The position numbers and the translations under genes were made by a program. A stretch of 64,000 nt of DNA from Diphasiastrum complanatum (taxonomy: Eukaryota; Streptophyta; Lycopodiopsida; Lycopodiales; Lycopodiaceae). Below are positions 29,401 to 43,806 of the stretch, piece by piece. The DNA is taken from contig MU831981.1 in assembly GCA_029204225.1 (NCBI GenBank), positions 29,284 through 93,283 of the forward strand, in the 5' to 3' direction. The notes under the pieces were generated by a model. It was not told the DNA's origin, ran no database searches, and saw only the letters and a program-made list of their open reading frames with translations. Each line of letters begins with the position of its first letter. The stretch's first letter is position 1.

Positions 29401-29765
29401 AAAGAGGAAGAATCTGGAGGAAAATAGCATCCAGCAATGAAGATGTCCCTGTCCAAGCCGATATCCTGTCCAGTAATACGAATCCAGATGTAACGTGCAT
29501 GCTCATCATGCCTGATAAACTCAATCATCTGATGAAGGGACTCTTTGTAGAGACAAGCCACCCCTCGAAAACCTCGGCCACTAGCTGATCTAGTCTCAGA
29601 TCTGCAGTAGAACGAGGTGGGGGGGGCTTCTTTTGGGAGCCATTGCTGGCTGAAAAGCCGGGGGTCGAGCGAGGGAGGTGGGGTGGGCGAAGGACTAGGA
29701 GGGCGCTGCCATCGCTAGGAGGGCTGCCATCGCTGGAGAGAGGGCTGCCATCACTAGGCCATCGC

Positions 29766-29802
<37 letters not shown>

Positions 29803-32800
29803 GATGTGTACACCAGAATCTGATCCCAAGCATCAAAATGTGGAGGTTCTCCTCAGGGAGAGAAATCAATAAACTACATATCATAGAAGCCCAACCCCTG
29901 AAAGCAGTCTCTTGGTAGTCATGAATCTGCCTCCCTCGCTAGTTTGAGATTTAGAAATAGATTCCTTCAACTCCAACTTAAAGACATAGGTCCTCTGGAG
30001 TTCAAAGTCTCCCCTTTGGGCTAGTGAAGAGGATCTCATTCTTATAACACCATGTGAAATAAGGATCCAGGTGAATCTTACTTATTGCAAGCTTATGGAT
30101 GATAGCACCTCCATGTACGATCCATGTACTTATTGCAAGCTTATGCATGATAAATGCCATGTACAATCCATGACTCCATGAATTTCTTTAGTAATTACTG
30201 ATTTATTATTGCAATAGTGAAAATTTTGACACCACCAAGGGCAAGTAGATGCAAGAGCTTTAAAGTTTCAGTAAAATCAATTCCTCTTTCCAAAAATATG
30301 AAGACAAACCAATCAGTGCAATCAAAGGATTGACCTTTGATGAAGAATAAACATTGAAGCCGCCTAGAAAGAACATTGATTATAAGAGTACTTACCAAGA
30401 AATGATGGCTCACAAAATATTTGTTGACCATGGGCATCCTTTTGCATTGCCCAAATCTCATGCATTGTGCAAGGAGCCTTCTTGCGTATGCGTCGTATGT
30501 CATTAGTATTTGCTTGTTGTTGTCGCATCACCCTGTCAATTTAGGAAAATTAAGAATTTTCAGCAAAAAAAAACCTCTAGGCCTAACACTACTTCCACAA
30601 CCAGCTACATTGCAATGAATCCATATTTTGATGTTTATATAAGTGATTGATTTTGACAAAGTAAGTTCCCAAACAACTTGCAAAATCCTAAGGCAAAGGA
30701 CTTGAGAATCTTGGAAATGAGTTTTAGTAAACATTGGATTACGAACATCACATAACTCGTGTTCTGATCACTAACGTGCAAAATATTCTACGGATATCAA
30801 AATGTGCATTCAGAACGCAGGTATATCTTACATTTCCAACCTCAAGAAAACATGCAATCGTTATTTCATGTTCGTATTTGATGCAGAAAATTCAAATGTT
30901 CAAAAATATCACAGGGGTACTTATTGGCAGCATAATCAATGAAGAAACTTTTAAATGGTCATTAAGGAGGGCTTGGCTTAAATGCATGTGAAGCTCCTCT
31001 ATAAAAAGTCAAATGGACTTCCTTGTCAAAAAAAAATTAATAAAAAATTGCATCAGAACAGTCGAATTTCTATAACACTTTAAAGAGGGCCCTGCGACTA
31101 CAACCTTGTATAGATTATCTTGCAACAGAACACTCTCTACACTTTAAGTCTACAAGTTCACTGTACCTCAACAAAGAGAACCGTAAATTTGTTATCAGAA
31201 TATTTCAACAAATTATTGAAGTAAACAAAAATCTGGTGGAAGACATAAATAGATTAATCAAAGTGAATGAAGAATTGAAAGGTAGAGGAGATAACATTGT
31301 TGCCCTGACAAAACAAAAAATCACAGTAAGCAAGCTGAGACTATTGAAGCACTGAAAACTGAAGTACAACAATATGAAAGTGACATAAGGCTCTAAAAAA
31401 GGAAAGATGCGATCTGAGGACAGAAATGGAGAGGCTCCAAGAGGGGTCAAGACATAACAGGAGAAGGTGAATGGCCATGTGACCCTTAAATGGGTTGGTA
31501 TGACTCATTGAAGAGGCACAAGAGACAAATTCTACATGGGGAAACTGCAACTGTGAGGAGGGAGAACAGACATGGAAGTAATTTTTTCTCCAGCCATTCT
31601 GCATACCACGTTTTGAAAGATTGGAGAGATCTTGCTACATGATCAGCCTACATGTCTTCATTGTGTGCAGGTCTTTTGGCACTCTCCCTCTATAAATGAA
31701 GAGTAATTTTATGACATGTAACTCGTTTTTTATGTGAAGTATGACAAAAACAAATATTTGAAGTCATGAAGCAATGTTCTATTTGTGGATGTCTATGGTT
31801 GATTGAATCTGAAGTGTTTAGAGCCTTGACCATAATCATGAGATGCTTATACCTTATTCTATGCAAATGAGAGTTTACACATGGACTTTAATCTTACACC
31901 TATTAATGATTCCCTGGTCACTGAAAGAAAACCATTCTGATGAATATTCTTCAACACTGTTTGATTCCTTCTTAGAAGTAAGTTCTATGGTTTTAACCAT
32001 CTCTACTTTTTTCCTCTTGTATACATGTCCACAATCTGACTTTGGGCTTTCGTATTGTTGGTCGTAGTTAAGTATCTTAGCTAGATCTGAATAAGTATCT
32101 CAGATCAGAAGTATAATTTCAAACAGCTAGTCGACTCCCAACCCAATGTAGTTTGTCGACGAAGTTCTTTGGTGTGGCGGCTGGCCAGCTATCGAAGGCT
32201 CAATTTGGAAGGACCAAAAGCCAAAACAATCAAAAAACAGCCAATTGGAATCAATTATGGACAAAAAAGGGAGTGAAACTAGCTCAAACATGATAAAAGA
32301 GTGCACAAATGTTGCATTTCTCAATTACTTTCATCCATAAATACCCGTTTTGGTTTTTTCAGATATGTACCCATATAAACCGTATATCAGCAAAAATAGT
32401 TCACAGCTGATAGTATGCTCCTTCGTGACATTCCCATACTCTGACAAAAAAATCAATCTGCTCGATGCTGCCTCTGTTTGGATGGTTCAACCAGCATGTC
32501 CCATTAAAAATAATAAAAAATAATTAAAAAACATAAATAAAAAAATAAAAACTAATCAAAAAGCATTCAAAAACCATCAGAACTAATTGACATATTAAAA
32601 AAAATTGGCATGCTCCGGACCTTGATCAGGCTTCCTGGATCATGTTCTGGCTGGATCACATTCTGGAATGTGGTCAGCATCTATGCTTCATATTAAGCAA
32701 CAATACTTCCCAAGGGTGAAAAATGCTAGAATAGAGCTGCATAAGTAGAGATAAGGACAAGTGCAATATTCAAAAAGAAGATGATACTAGCCCTGATGAA

Positions 32801-35800
32801 GCAATCATGGAGAAACATCATCCACAATAAGAGTGTTACATCCCTGGCTAACTACGGTTAGCCTGGAACCATAGATCCACTTCGTTCTGGAATGATGCAA
32901 TTTGATCTTGTTCCAGAATGATCATTTTATAACGGTTCTGTAAATCTGCATTATTCCGAATTGGCACAATGTTTACCTTTTTTTAAGTTCTTTTTCTGAG
33001 TGGATGTTCATACTGGTGCACATTCTCTTACAGTCCAGCTTTTCTGTCATAATTAGGATCATACACATTGTGCTGCTTGCATGTGTCATATCTTCGTATT
33101 TAAATTCAGCTTCAACCTTATTATAGCTATCTTCCAGCTTTAAGCAGAAATTTATTTACAATGAAATACATGTTGTTACAAGTTTCAGGTTTCTTTCTAA
33201 GTTCACATAAGAAATATCTTTCACATTCTATTTCCAAAAGATTAGTACGCGCTAATATAAACCTTTTTCATCATATATCTTAGAGCTTATTTCACAGAAA
33301 TCTATAAGGAGGCTACCGGTTTCAGAAAAGGGCATGCTACACCAAGACCATCCTTTCAAAAATCATGATCCAAAATATGTAAGTATGTATTAGACCCTGA
33401 ATTATCTCTAGTAAGAGAGCACTACAGCTTCATAGTAAGTGACAGACGTATACATACTCGCCATGCAACACCATGGAGACATCACATATTGGCTTCCTCT
33501 TGCGCGTGGAAGGTTTTGGACCAGGTTTGTGCCGCTTTCGGGCCGGTGTTTCGGATGGGGTTGGAGCTACGTGTATAGCAGGTGTACTCCTTCCTGTCAA
33601 GAAAATATTCTTAATAGCTTACAACCTCCAAATAGGCAAATGAATTGAGATGAGTGACACACAATGTGATGACTGAGTATGCAAAATCTGGGCAGAACTA
33701 ATAATACACATAGTTCCTTAAGAACTGGGATGTAAGAGTCAAAATCCCGTATGACAAGAGAAATTTGATTGTCACAGCTGTAAATGCTTAACCTTGATGC
33801 AATTCCGAAGAGAGGTTTAGAGTTAATGGATAGAAGCATCACTTGATGCTAAAGACTCCTAAGATCATAATCACTCCATGATTTCATTAGAATTTTGGTT
33901 CGAAATGCATGCATTGTAAGGACTTCTAAAAGAAAACGATGACAGACCACATGCAACTGACCTAAAATAGTCGCAAGTACATCATTGTCAGCAGGAAGTT
34001 GCATTGAACTGGGTGCAGAGAAAGGTGATGGTCTAGGAGTAAAACTAAAGTTGCCAGCTCTCATAGGGGTTTCTGCAATAAGTTGAACCTTTTCCACTCG
34101 TGGTATCTCAGCATCCTCTGTAGCCTTATATGAACCTTCCTCTCTTCTGTCCTCTCTTATCTCAGCATCACCTCTCGCTACTTTGTCTTGTGTATAGTCT
34201 TCCTCAAAACTACGATCTCTAACACCAGAAAAAGCATCAAGCTCTTGCTCAGTAACTTCCGCTGCCGATCTTACTTTTTCAATCTCCAAACTCTCCTCAC
34301 ATAAATGCATTCTTTCAGATGAGAGCTGTTTTTTAAAGCAAATCACTTTCTCAGCTTCTGAAACCTCATCTGATTTCAACCCTTCATGTTTGTGAGCATT
34401 TTGACTTGTTAACACCTCTCTTTTGGGGAGCTCCATGGCTGTCAAACTAGCATTTTCCCCTTCACTCATTAACACACCTCTTTGGGGGAGCTCCATAGGC
34501 GTCAAAGAATCCAGATTTTTCTCTCCACTTGTTAACACCTCCCTTTGGGGGAGCTCCATAGTTGTTAAAGAATCTAGATTTTCCTCTCCACTTGTTAACA
34601 CCTCTCTTGGGGGGGGTTCCACTTTTGCCAAAGAATCCAGATTTTCTTCTTCACTAGTTAACAACTCTCTTTTGGGGGGCTCCATAGTTTTCAGAGTATC
34701 CATATTTTCCTCACCACTTGTTAACATCTCTGTTTTTGGAGGCTCCATAGTTGTCAAAGAATCCAAATTTTCCTCTTCCAATTGAACAGGAGATAGAGTA
34801 CTTTTCAATGTCTCTAGATTTTCGGGTTCTCGTGGCATATTTTCATGCTCAGTAAATCCTAGTTGATCCGATTCCAGGGTTTGTACTGCTGTAGAGGACT
34901 CAATGCGATCTTCAAGTTCCATCTGATCGACTCCAACAACTGAAGTAGAAGGCTCGTGATGTTCATGAAGGTCCATCAGATCCAGAGCAATTGCAGGAGT
35001 GGAAGGTTCATGTTGATCATCACAGTCCATCGGTTGAAAGTCTAAAGCATCATCTGCAGGTGTAGCAGGCATCGTCTGGAGGTCCAGAACATTGTCTGCA
35101 GGTGTTGATGGAATAACACTAAACACATTCATTCTGTCAGTAATCTGTTGAAATTTATGATATAATATTATGTAATTTATGTAGCAGCATACTAATTTGC
35201 AACCGCTGGACCCAGAGTTTCAAACCTTGAAATAAGAGTCACCAACGATATCATTTTACTCAAAAAACTTCTTCAGATCCTGACCCAACCTACAACACAA
35301 ACATAACAAATTGGACTTACTCTTCGAACGGTGGGGTTGGAGCTGGGCTTGGGACAAGGTTGCCAGATTTCCCAAACAATAGGTCCTGTATACAATTGCA
35401 TGAGGACTTATCACCATTCCCCTAAGCTCATAAGTTTGATAGGAATCAGGATATAGTCTCAAAAAGTTGTGTCAAGACTATATTATGCAAAGAGCATCAA
35501 CACTTAAATCCATGATGAAAATACATGGCTACAGCTATAGTACCTTCAAAAAGTGCCAAGAAATTCACAACAGAATTACAAAGTACAGAGTATATTTAAA
35601 CCTCATCAAAGTCAAGGCCCATCCTAGCAGCATCACTATCCGCAAACCTTTCTGCAATTTCGATAATAAACATAAGAGCAATCACACTGCACACTGAGAT
35701 AATAATAAGCCTCAGAACTAACCAAAAATGAGAATTGAAGGCAAAATTTAACGACAGCCATCCTAATGTGTAGAACTAAAGAATTGGGTCAATATGCACA

Positions 35801-38800
35801 ATAAGAGTTAAAAAAAGAAAAGAAGAATATGTCAGACGTAGATTCAAGCAATTACCATCAAGCCCAAACTGAGAATCCAGATAAACGCTATCCTCCAGAG
35901 GATCCTGAAGTGTAATTTGTTCCCGAGAAGTGACATGATGATCCACAGAACTGCAGCTCAGTAGAAACAAAATATTTGGCTAAATGCCTTTGTGCTTTAA
36001 ATATTGCCTTTCTTCAAAAAAGAGACTTTCAAGTTTGTAAACAAGGATCAAAGCTATATTCTTTCCATGACAAATTCAAAAATAAAACTAGATTCATTGG
36101 CCATAAACGTCATCAGATCTACCATCTATGGCTGTCAGATTGTTGTCTTGGCCACAAACTGAATGTGACTACATAGCATGCAATAAAGAAGAGGAGCAGG
36201 AGCAGGAAAAGACCTCTTCGCCAGAAGTGAACTTTCTCTTTCGGGAAGAAGTTCAAACTCATCAAGGTCAAAAGTCTCAGGGAGTGTAATAGAATGAAAA
36301 GGAGCAGTTGCCGCTTCTGGAGGAAGATCAACCACTCCCGAATGAAAAGCTTGCTTGATTTTTACTAAAGCCTCACTGCAGTCATGAAATAGATAGTTGA
36401 CCTTCCGGGAATATATTCTCACCACTCCCAGCAACAGATGCCCAGACAAGCGCAGTGCAATTGGTACTTCCGGAAATAGAATAGAGTCTTCAAAAAACAA
36501 ACAACGATTTGCTTTAAGAGACTCGTATAACACTCTAATTCAATGAGTTGGTTGTAGGTTTCAGAAGCCGGAAAAACCATTCAAAGAAACAGCTTTATAA
36601 ATATACCAAATTCAATCAAGCAAAATTATCTAGATCGTGGCCAGCACAACATTACATCACTGACTAAATGATCGATCAAATTCTAAATCACAATTTCACA
36701 TTTTGCTACTCTGATCTCATCACCTTACAGCTTCAAATCAAAATCAGCTGCTGATTTCCCCAATCAGACATTACTTTAGATTGATTGATGACTTGGTAAG
36801 AGGAAAACTAAGATGAACAATAAATTTGTAGAAAAATTGACATGTGGGGATTTGGGACTCCTCACATCCAGCTCAGATGTCTCAAATTTTTTGATAATTT
36901 CTTTTAGGCAATCAATTAACACGAACTGAATTTGGTCAAAATATCTGAAAATCAAGTAAACAAAAAATCAATCCTGCGAGTAGATGCAACTACTCACCCT
37001 GCACAAGCTATCTATGCACATGACTCAAGAGAGTTGCTTACTTAGACTTCAACAGCCCTATGGTTTCATCTTAGCAAAATACTAATCAGTCTTGTTGACA
37101 GAAACAAAGACTGAATTCCAGCATTAACTAACTGAACCATAGAATGCCTTCAAAACCAGAAAGACACAATTTAAAAACAAAGAGTTTAACTAGTAAACAA
37201 AAGCATACTTTAACATTAGCAGCATCAAATATCAAATGAGGAATTTATCAAAGAAACTACGTAATGGTCTTATGAACTTTGTTTCAACATTCAAACTCAA
37301 AATTCATCAAAAGAATCTTTCCAGAGTTCCTGCCAATGCTCAGCAGCAAAAGAAAAGGAAATTAGTTCCTGTCCTCTGACTTTGCACTCTGAAAAATAGA
37401 TGTGCTAGCCTTTTCAAAGATAATTAGCTAATCTACAGATTATTCTACATTTCAGGCATTAAATCATTTCGTCCTAGAAGCAACAATAAGATGGAGTTCA
37501 AATCAACCTGAATTTCTCAACTTAAATATATTGGGAACAAATGATGAGTTGATTAGGACTGACTTTTCTCTCCTTGAGGTGAGGAGTTTGACAGCACAAT
37601 TGAGGACATACAAGAAAATAAATAAATGTATTGAAAGGCTATCTAGTTGAAGAGGCTGATCATATCACATGTCTAAGAATTTTCAAGCACTGCAATTCGC
37701 CATATGGTGGCACTGATTTAAAACACCTCATGTCAGAATCAATGCTTCCTCTTGACCTGCCCCATCTTAATGGAGTCATCTTGGATTCAAAAATAGAAGA
37801 CAACACACAAAACAATGGCTATTAATTCCGTTCAAACGGAATGATCCAATCTCAATGCTTTAAGCTTAGGACTTCAATGATGTCTTTTTTAGCCCTAATT
37901 TGTGAAATGAGCTGTATTTGTCTGATCGATGTGTCGTAAGATGCTAGACTGTGTTTTTCAATGTCCACAAAAGAGCTGGAACTCTCTTTTAGCCCATACG
38001 GCACAATTTTAAGGTTTCTTATGTGTCACGCTCGCTTTTCACATCGGTTTAGCCCTAATTTCTAAATCTTTGATTTTTGCATCGGTTTAGCCCTAATTTG
38101 CAAGGTACTGAATCTTTGCATGGCTTGTGTATGTTTTGCAAGGATTTGAGGAATCACGGTAGCTGATAGGTCACATCGACGCCATGACGGTTGTTGGTAG
38201 GGGCATTTTGGCTGAGGTTGACCTCATACAGGGGGATGTGGCTACGTCTCATGGTTCAAGTGCAGGCAAATGGAGATGCTACCTACCATTGCGGTTTTAA
38301 GTTCACCGGGTCACCCCATTTACTACAATTGACCAGGCCAGATGGGCGGGGCATGGGTATATCAATGTGCAGCGCCGTTACAGATGCTGAGGTAGAGAGG
38401 CTGCGAGAGACATACGACCATGATGGGTCAGCGAGCCAGCCAGCCACTGAGACCAGCACAGAGATTTTTCCAACAGAGACGGCAGAGCTCACAGGTCCAG
38501 GGTGTAGGCCCTAGCCATGCAGCGGGGCCTAGCCACAGAGGGGCACTTGGGCTTTCTGCCACTCCATCAGAGCCCCCACGACCATCAACAGAGTGAGTTG
38601 TTGGTGTCACACCCCTAGAAGCAGGTCCCAATAAGGGTCGGGAGAGAGACACACGACCCGCCATGCCATTAGCAGATGCATCCCCCAATGCCCTGCCTCA
38701 TACCACTACAAGGCATGTTAGACCTCGGCCGCCGGCACACTCACAGCAAAGACATAGGTCGAGGGCACAACAGACTACATTGGACAGAGGGTGGCAGAGG

Positions 38801-41800
38801 CAGCAGCACAAGGCTACCACGAGAGCGATGACCTTTTTTACGAGGCTGCCATTCCATTCGCCATTGTTGACACACGTCTTCAGAGAGATGATGCATTAGG
38901 CGGCAACAACAGATTCCTCATGGGCACCTCTTAGGAGAGAGGTGATACGCACGTGCCTCCTGCGCCAAGAGGAAGAGATCATCACGCGAGAGCTGAGCCC
39001 TATTCGAGCAGCCTGGCATGCGTAGGTAATTTTATCTTTAACGTTTTTCATTTCTCAAGTTTCTTTTGCATTTGTTGCATCTTCCTAGCATGTCGTTACA
39101 ATCTATACGTGCTTGATATGGCAAGTGTGTCTAACCTGTGTCTAACGGAATTTGTTTTGCAATTAGTTGATCCATATTGTCCGACGGATGGACTGAGATT
39201 CGTCACAGATCCGTCGTGAACATCATGGTCTCCTGTCCACTTGGCATCGTGTTTCTACGAGGGGTAGATGCCACCCGTGGTGGTGCAGCCATCATCGCAG
39301 AGTTCATCTACGATGCAGTGAACTATGCCATCTAAGAGATTAGGGCCGAGCACGGGGTTCAAGTTGTCACAGACAACGCCACGAACTGCAGGCAGATGGG
39401 AGATCTACTGATGCACGAGCACTCCTCCATTGTGTGGACACCATGTGCTCCGCATTCTATCGATCTACTAATCCACGACATGTGCGCACTCTCGTGGATC
39501 CATGAAGTATCCTTTCTACACCTTTCCTGTCTTTTATGCTAGTTTTGTTACTATCATTTCCTTGCTTGGCTCGACTTGTAATAATTTTCTGATGGGGTGT
39601 TTGTCTTGCAAATTACTGCTCAGGCCATGCGCGTGTTCAACTTCGTCACTAGGAAGACGCGCATGTTGGCCCTATTTCGTAGCTTCTCGCCCTTGGATCT
39701 CGAGAAGCCGGCACCCATAAGGTTTGGCTACTACTTCATAGTTCTCGAGTGTCTGGCAGATGTGCGAGACCACTTGTGGAGGATGGTGGCCAGTACTGTA
39801 TTCGATGAGTTCAGAGGTCGTAGTGAGGATGCAATTCATTTCTAGAAGACTGTATACGGAGATGACTTCTAGACACAGGCCAAATCCTGCTTGGATGAGC
39901 CAGGTACAATTCCTTACCCCTGTCTGTGCTATGTTTCCATTTCATCTTGTAATTTTGCATGAGAAACGACTAATGATTGTAATGTGTCTTATGTTGTTGG
40001 GTGTTGCAGGAGGCACGAGCTGCTAGACATTTGGCAGCAGAGGTGGGACTATTTCCACAGGCCCATCCACGCAGTAGCCCACATGTTGCACCCCTTGTGG
40101 CACACCACCAGACGAGTGGATGACCCGGAGCTCCACAAAGAATGACAAGAGTACACAGATCGAGTCTATGCAGGGCCAGGTATTACATCGCAATTTTCAT
40201 TTTATCTCCAAATTGTTTTTATAGTTCATACCCGTACTTGTATAGACGTTGACTCGTGGAATCGTTATTTTGCCATCATGTGGGGCTGAGCGCCTTAATA
40301 TCATCGAGGGGGATTGATGAGGTTCGAGAGAGGGATCGGGGTCTTCGGCCATGATCGATGCCAGTGAAGGGAGGACCAGCTCCGTCCAGTGATATGGTGG
40401 GGTTGTTATGAACGCTCCAGCGCTTGGCAGAGAGAGTGCTATCACAGGATTGTTCAGCTTCCGTTTGTAGCAGAATTGGAGCAGTTTTTGGTCCAAGCTA
40501 CACACGAATAAGAGGAACCGGCTATCGATTGACCAATGCAGACGGCTGGTCTATGTGTCCACCAATGCACGGATGCTACGACAATATGGTAGAGATGGAG
40601 GCCTACCTGAGGTTTGTTTGCCCCACCCTTGCTTGCGTTACATGTGCTTCTCGTCATTGCCGCAGACACGACGGGTTAGAGGGCTAGGAGGCAGCCTAGA
40701 GGTAGCGGCAAGAGTGGGAGGCAGCCAGGGGGGTAGCAGACAGGAGAGAGCCAGGTTGGGGTGAGGGGTAGAGGCAGAGGCAAAGGCAAAGGCAAAGGCC
40801 GAGGCAGGGGCAGGAGCAGCGGGACACACAGTCTACAGACATAAAGCCAGTGCATCACCACCACCCACGTCAACGTCATCATCGGACAGAAAGTTCCTAT
40901 TTCATTCTAGCACAGAGTCAAATGACTTTGACTACCAGTCAGAGGAGACAATGACTAGATGATTTGTATCATATTATTGTTATCATTTCATTGTCCTGGA
41001 AGTTTGTTGCCTTGCAGCACGAGATTATATATGTTCATATTTTTGCACATGTCATTCCAAAAGTGTCTTCAAGTACTGTTGATGATGATGTGGATGGATC
41101 TAACATTCTTGATGTTGATGTAAAGGGTCCTACTTTAGATGGTGATGATGATGGGCCTTCATCAAGTCAAAACCCAATGAGAACATCAAGGGAAAGACAA
41201 GTACCTTCAAGGCTCACATATGATGAAAAAGGGTAAGCAAGTAGTTTCTGGAAATTATGTTGCTTTCCTAACCTCTTTGGATGAACTTACAAGTGTAGAT
41301 CAAGCAAGGAAAGAAGAGGAGTGGATCCTGTACGAAAGCAAAAGTCAAGTCACCAAGATCTAGTTATTAATCAATCTCCACAAAAAACAAGGGAGAGGAG
41401 GCTGGGCGCCCAACTCTAAGAGAGAGAGAGAGAGAAAACAACAACAAGAGCAATGGAGAGCAATGCTTAGCCAAACTGTAAAAATGGAATACACAATGAG
41501 CATCTAAGTACTCTACCTGGATGTGACCAAATGCCACCAAACCCTAAGGTTAACCAATTACTAAATGTAGGGCACCCCCAAAAGTCAAGATAGGGCCCCT
41601 AAACAAAATTAGACCCCTAAGGACCCACGAGTTAGTACATGACCAAAATTGGGTCCAACTGAACTTAAGACAAACTTAAGATGGCCTAAATAACTAAATA
41701 CCCATGGTTACACAAATCTCGACCTTTTGAGTCAAAGTAACCTCTTGATTAACTTTAGCATAGTCATTTATTTTTAACACCCTCCTTAAATGAAAATGCA

Positions 41801-43743
41801 AAAACTGAAATCTTCACTATGTAACAAAACCAACATGTGGTATCAAATTTAAAACTTTGCATAAAGCTTCAAATCTGACTCTAGGCAATGCCTTAGTGAA
41901 GAGGTCCGCAATATTATCCTCCGTAGGACAATATTCAAGTAAAATGTTGCCATCATGAAGTCTCTCCCGAACAAAGTGATAATGGATCTCGATGTGCTTC
42001 GTCCTCGCATGAAAAACAGGATTCCGTGCAATGGCAATAGCACTTGACTATCACTCAAGATAAGAGTGGCTGAGGGCTCGCCCAACTTCATGTCAACAAG
42101 TAATCTTCTCAGCCATAAACACTCTGTTGTGGCTGAAAATATCGCTCTATATTTTGCCTCACTAGAAGAAGTAGCAACAGTGGGCTGCTTTTTACTTGAC
42201 CACGAAATTGCAGAATTTCCATAGAAAAAGCAATGTCTAGTGTCTTGATCTCAACCCAATCCGAGTCACTAAAACCAACCAAACATGCATCATCACAAGC
42301 AGGAAAAACCAGTCCATGACTTCTTGTTCCTTGAAGATATCGAAAGATCCTCTTCAACGCTTTCAAATGTGATGTCATCGAGGCATGCATGAATTGACTC
42401 ATGAGTGAGACATTATAAGAAATGTCCGGTCTTGGATTACATAGGTAAGTGAAGACAGCCAATAGCTTGACAATATAAAGTAGTGTCAAATGATTCACCA
42501 TCACCTTGACTACTTAATTTCAGACCGGTCTCCATAGGTGTAGCAACCGGCTTGGAATCTTCCATCTTGAACCACTTCAAAATCTGCCCAATGTAGCATT
42601 TTTGAGAGATGAAAATTCCAGCCCCTTCTTGTACAAATTCAAGACCAAGATAAAAGTGCAATAGGCCTAAATCTGAGGTTTAAAAAACCATACCAAGATC
42701 AAGTATTACGGCATCCATCTGCTGCTCATTACTTTCCGTAATAATAATATCATCAACATAAAGCAAAATAATGATGATATAATCTGAAGTATGCTTGACA
42801 TAAAGAGTAGACTCGCTAGGACTATTAGTAAACCCTCGATCACAAAAGTAGGCATGTATCTTTTGATACCACATCCTCGGAGCTTGCTTCAATCCATAAA
42901 GTGCCTTCTTGAAAAGACAAACTTTATCTTCTTGGCCTTCAACCAAAAACCAGCAGGTTGTTGAAGGCACACTTCCTCATTGAGATCACCATTGAGGAAT
43001 GTTGTCTTTATGTCAAGTTGCCGCAAACGCCAACCAAAGTGGGCAGCCAAAGAGGTTACTACCCTCACGGTAATCATCCGAGTAGTAGGAGAAAAAGTCT
43101 CCTCATAATCAATCCCCTTTTGCCGAGCATAGCCTTTGGCAACGAGCCTTGTGCCTTGTACCTTTCAATGGTATCATCATTTGCCTTATACTTGATTTTG
43201 TATACCCATTTAGAACCAATTGCCTTTTCCCCATGAGGAAGATCAACAAGAACCCAAATCTGGTTCTTCATAAGTGAGTCATACTCATCTTGCATCGCAT
43301 CCTCCCAACATTTTACTCCCTTGGCATGCTCATAGAAAACAGGTTCTTCTGCAACATCTCCATGAGACGTAAGAGCAAAATCTGAAAAATCAGCATAGTC
43401 CACTGATTTTGTAGAGGCACGTGTCTTTCCATCATAAAATGAACTTACTTTGTTGTCCCCTAAAGTCGACAACAGCCACCGTGGGACTGTTTTGGGCTGT
43501 CCAACAGCCATGTCTCTTCTTACAATTTGCTGTCCAAGATCCTCCGACACCGCACTTGGCTGTCCAAGATCTTCCAACCTTGTTGTCCAACAGTTCCTGC
43601 AGGCTGATTATGAGCAACAATGGGCGGTTCTTGACGAACATTAGGTTCTAAACTTGATTTTGTGTTTGAGGTTTTATCATTAGGTCCACTAAAGATTCAT
43701 GAAGGTAGACTTTGGCATTTTCTTTTTTTTTTTTTTTTTTTGT

Positions 43744-43806
<63 letters not shown>

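Noticed and set aside
34423-34785. Plus-strand ORF with repeated SSPLVNTS motifs
   Set aside because: Antisense shadow of the six RAD21 repeats.
35256-35289. A small exon VGSGSEE between RAD21 exons 5 and 6
   Set aside because: It has an AG in front and a GT after, but its phase fits neither neighbour, whereas exon 5 (ending GA at GTAAGT) joins exon 6 (starting A) perfectly.
40638-40882. Minus-strand ORFs rich in Pro, Leu and Ala
   Set aside because: Shadow of the low-complexity GGCAAAGGCAAAGGC repeat downstream of the hAT pseudogene.
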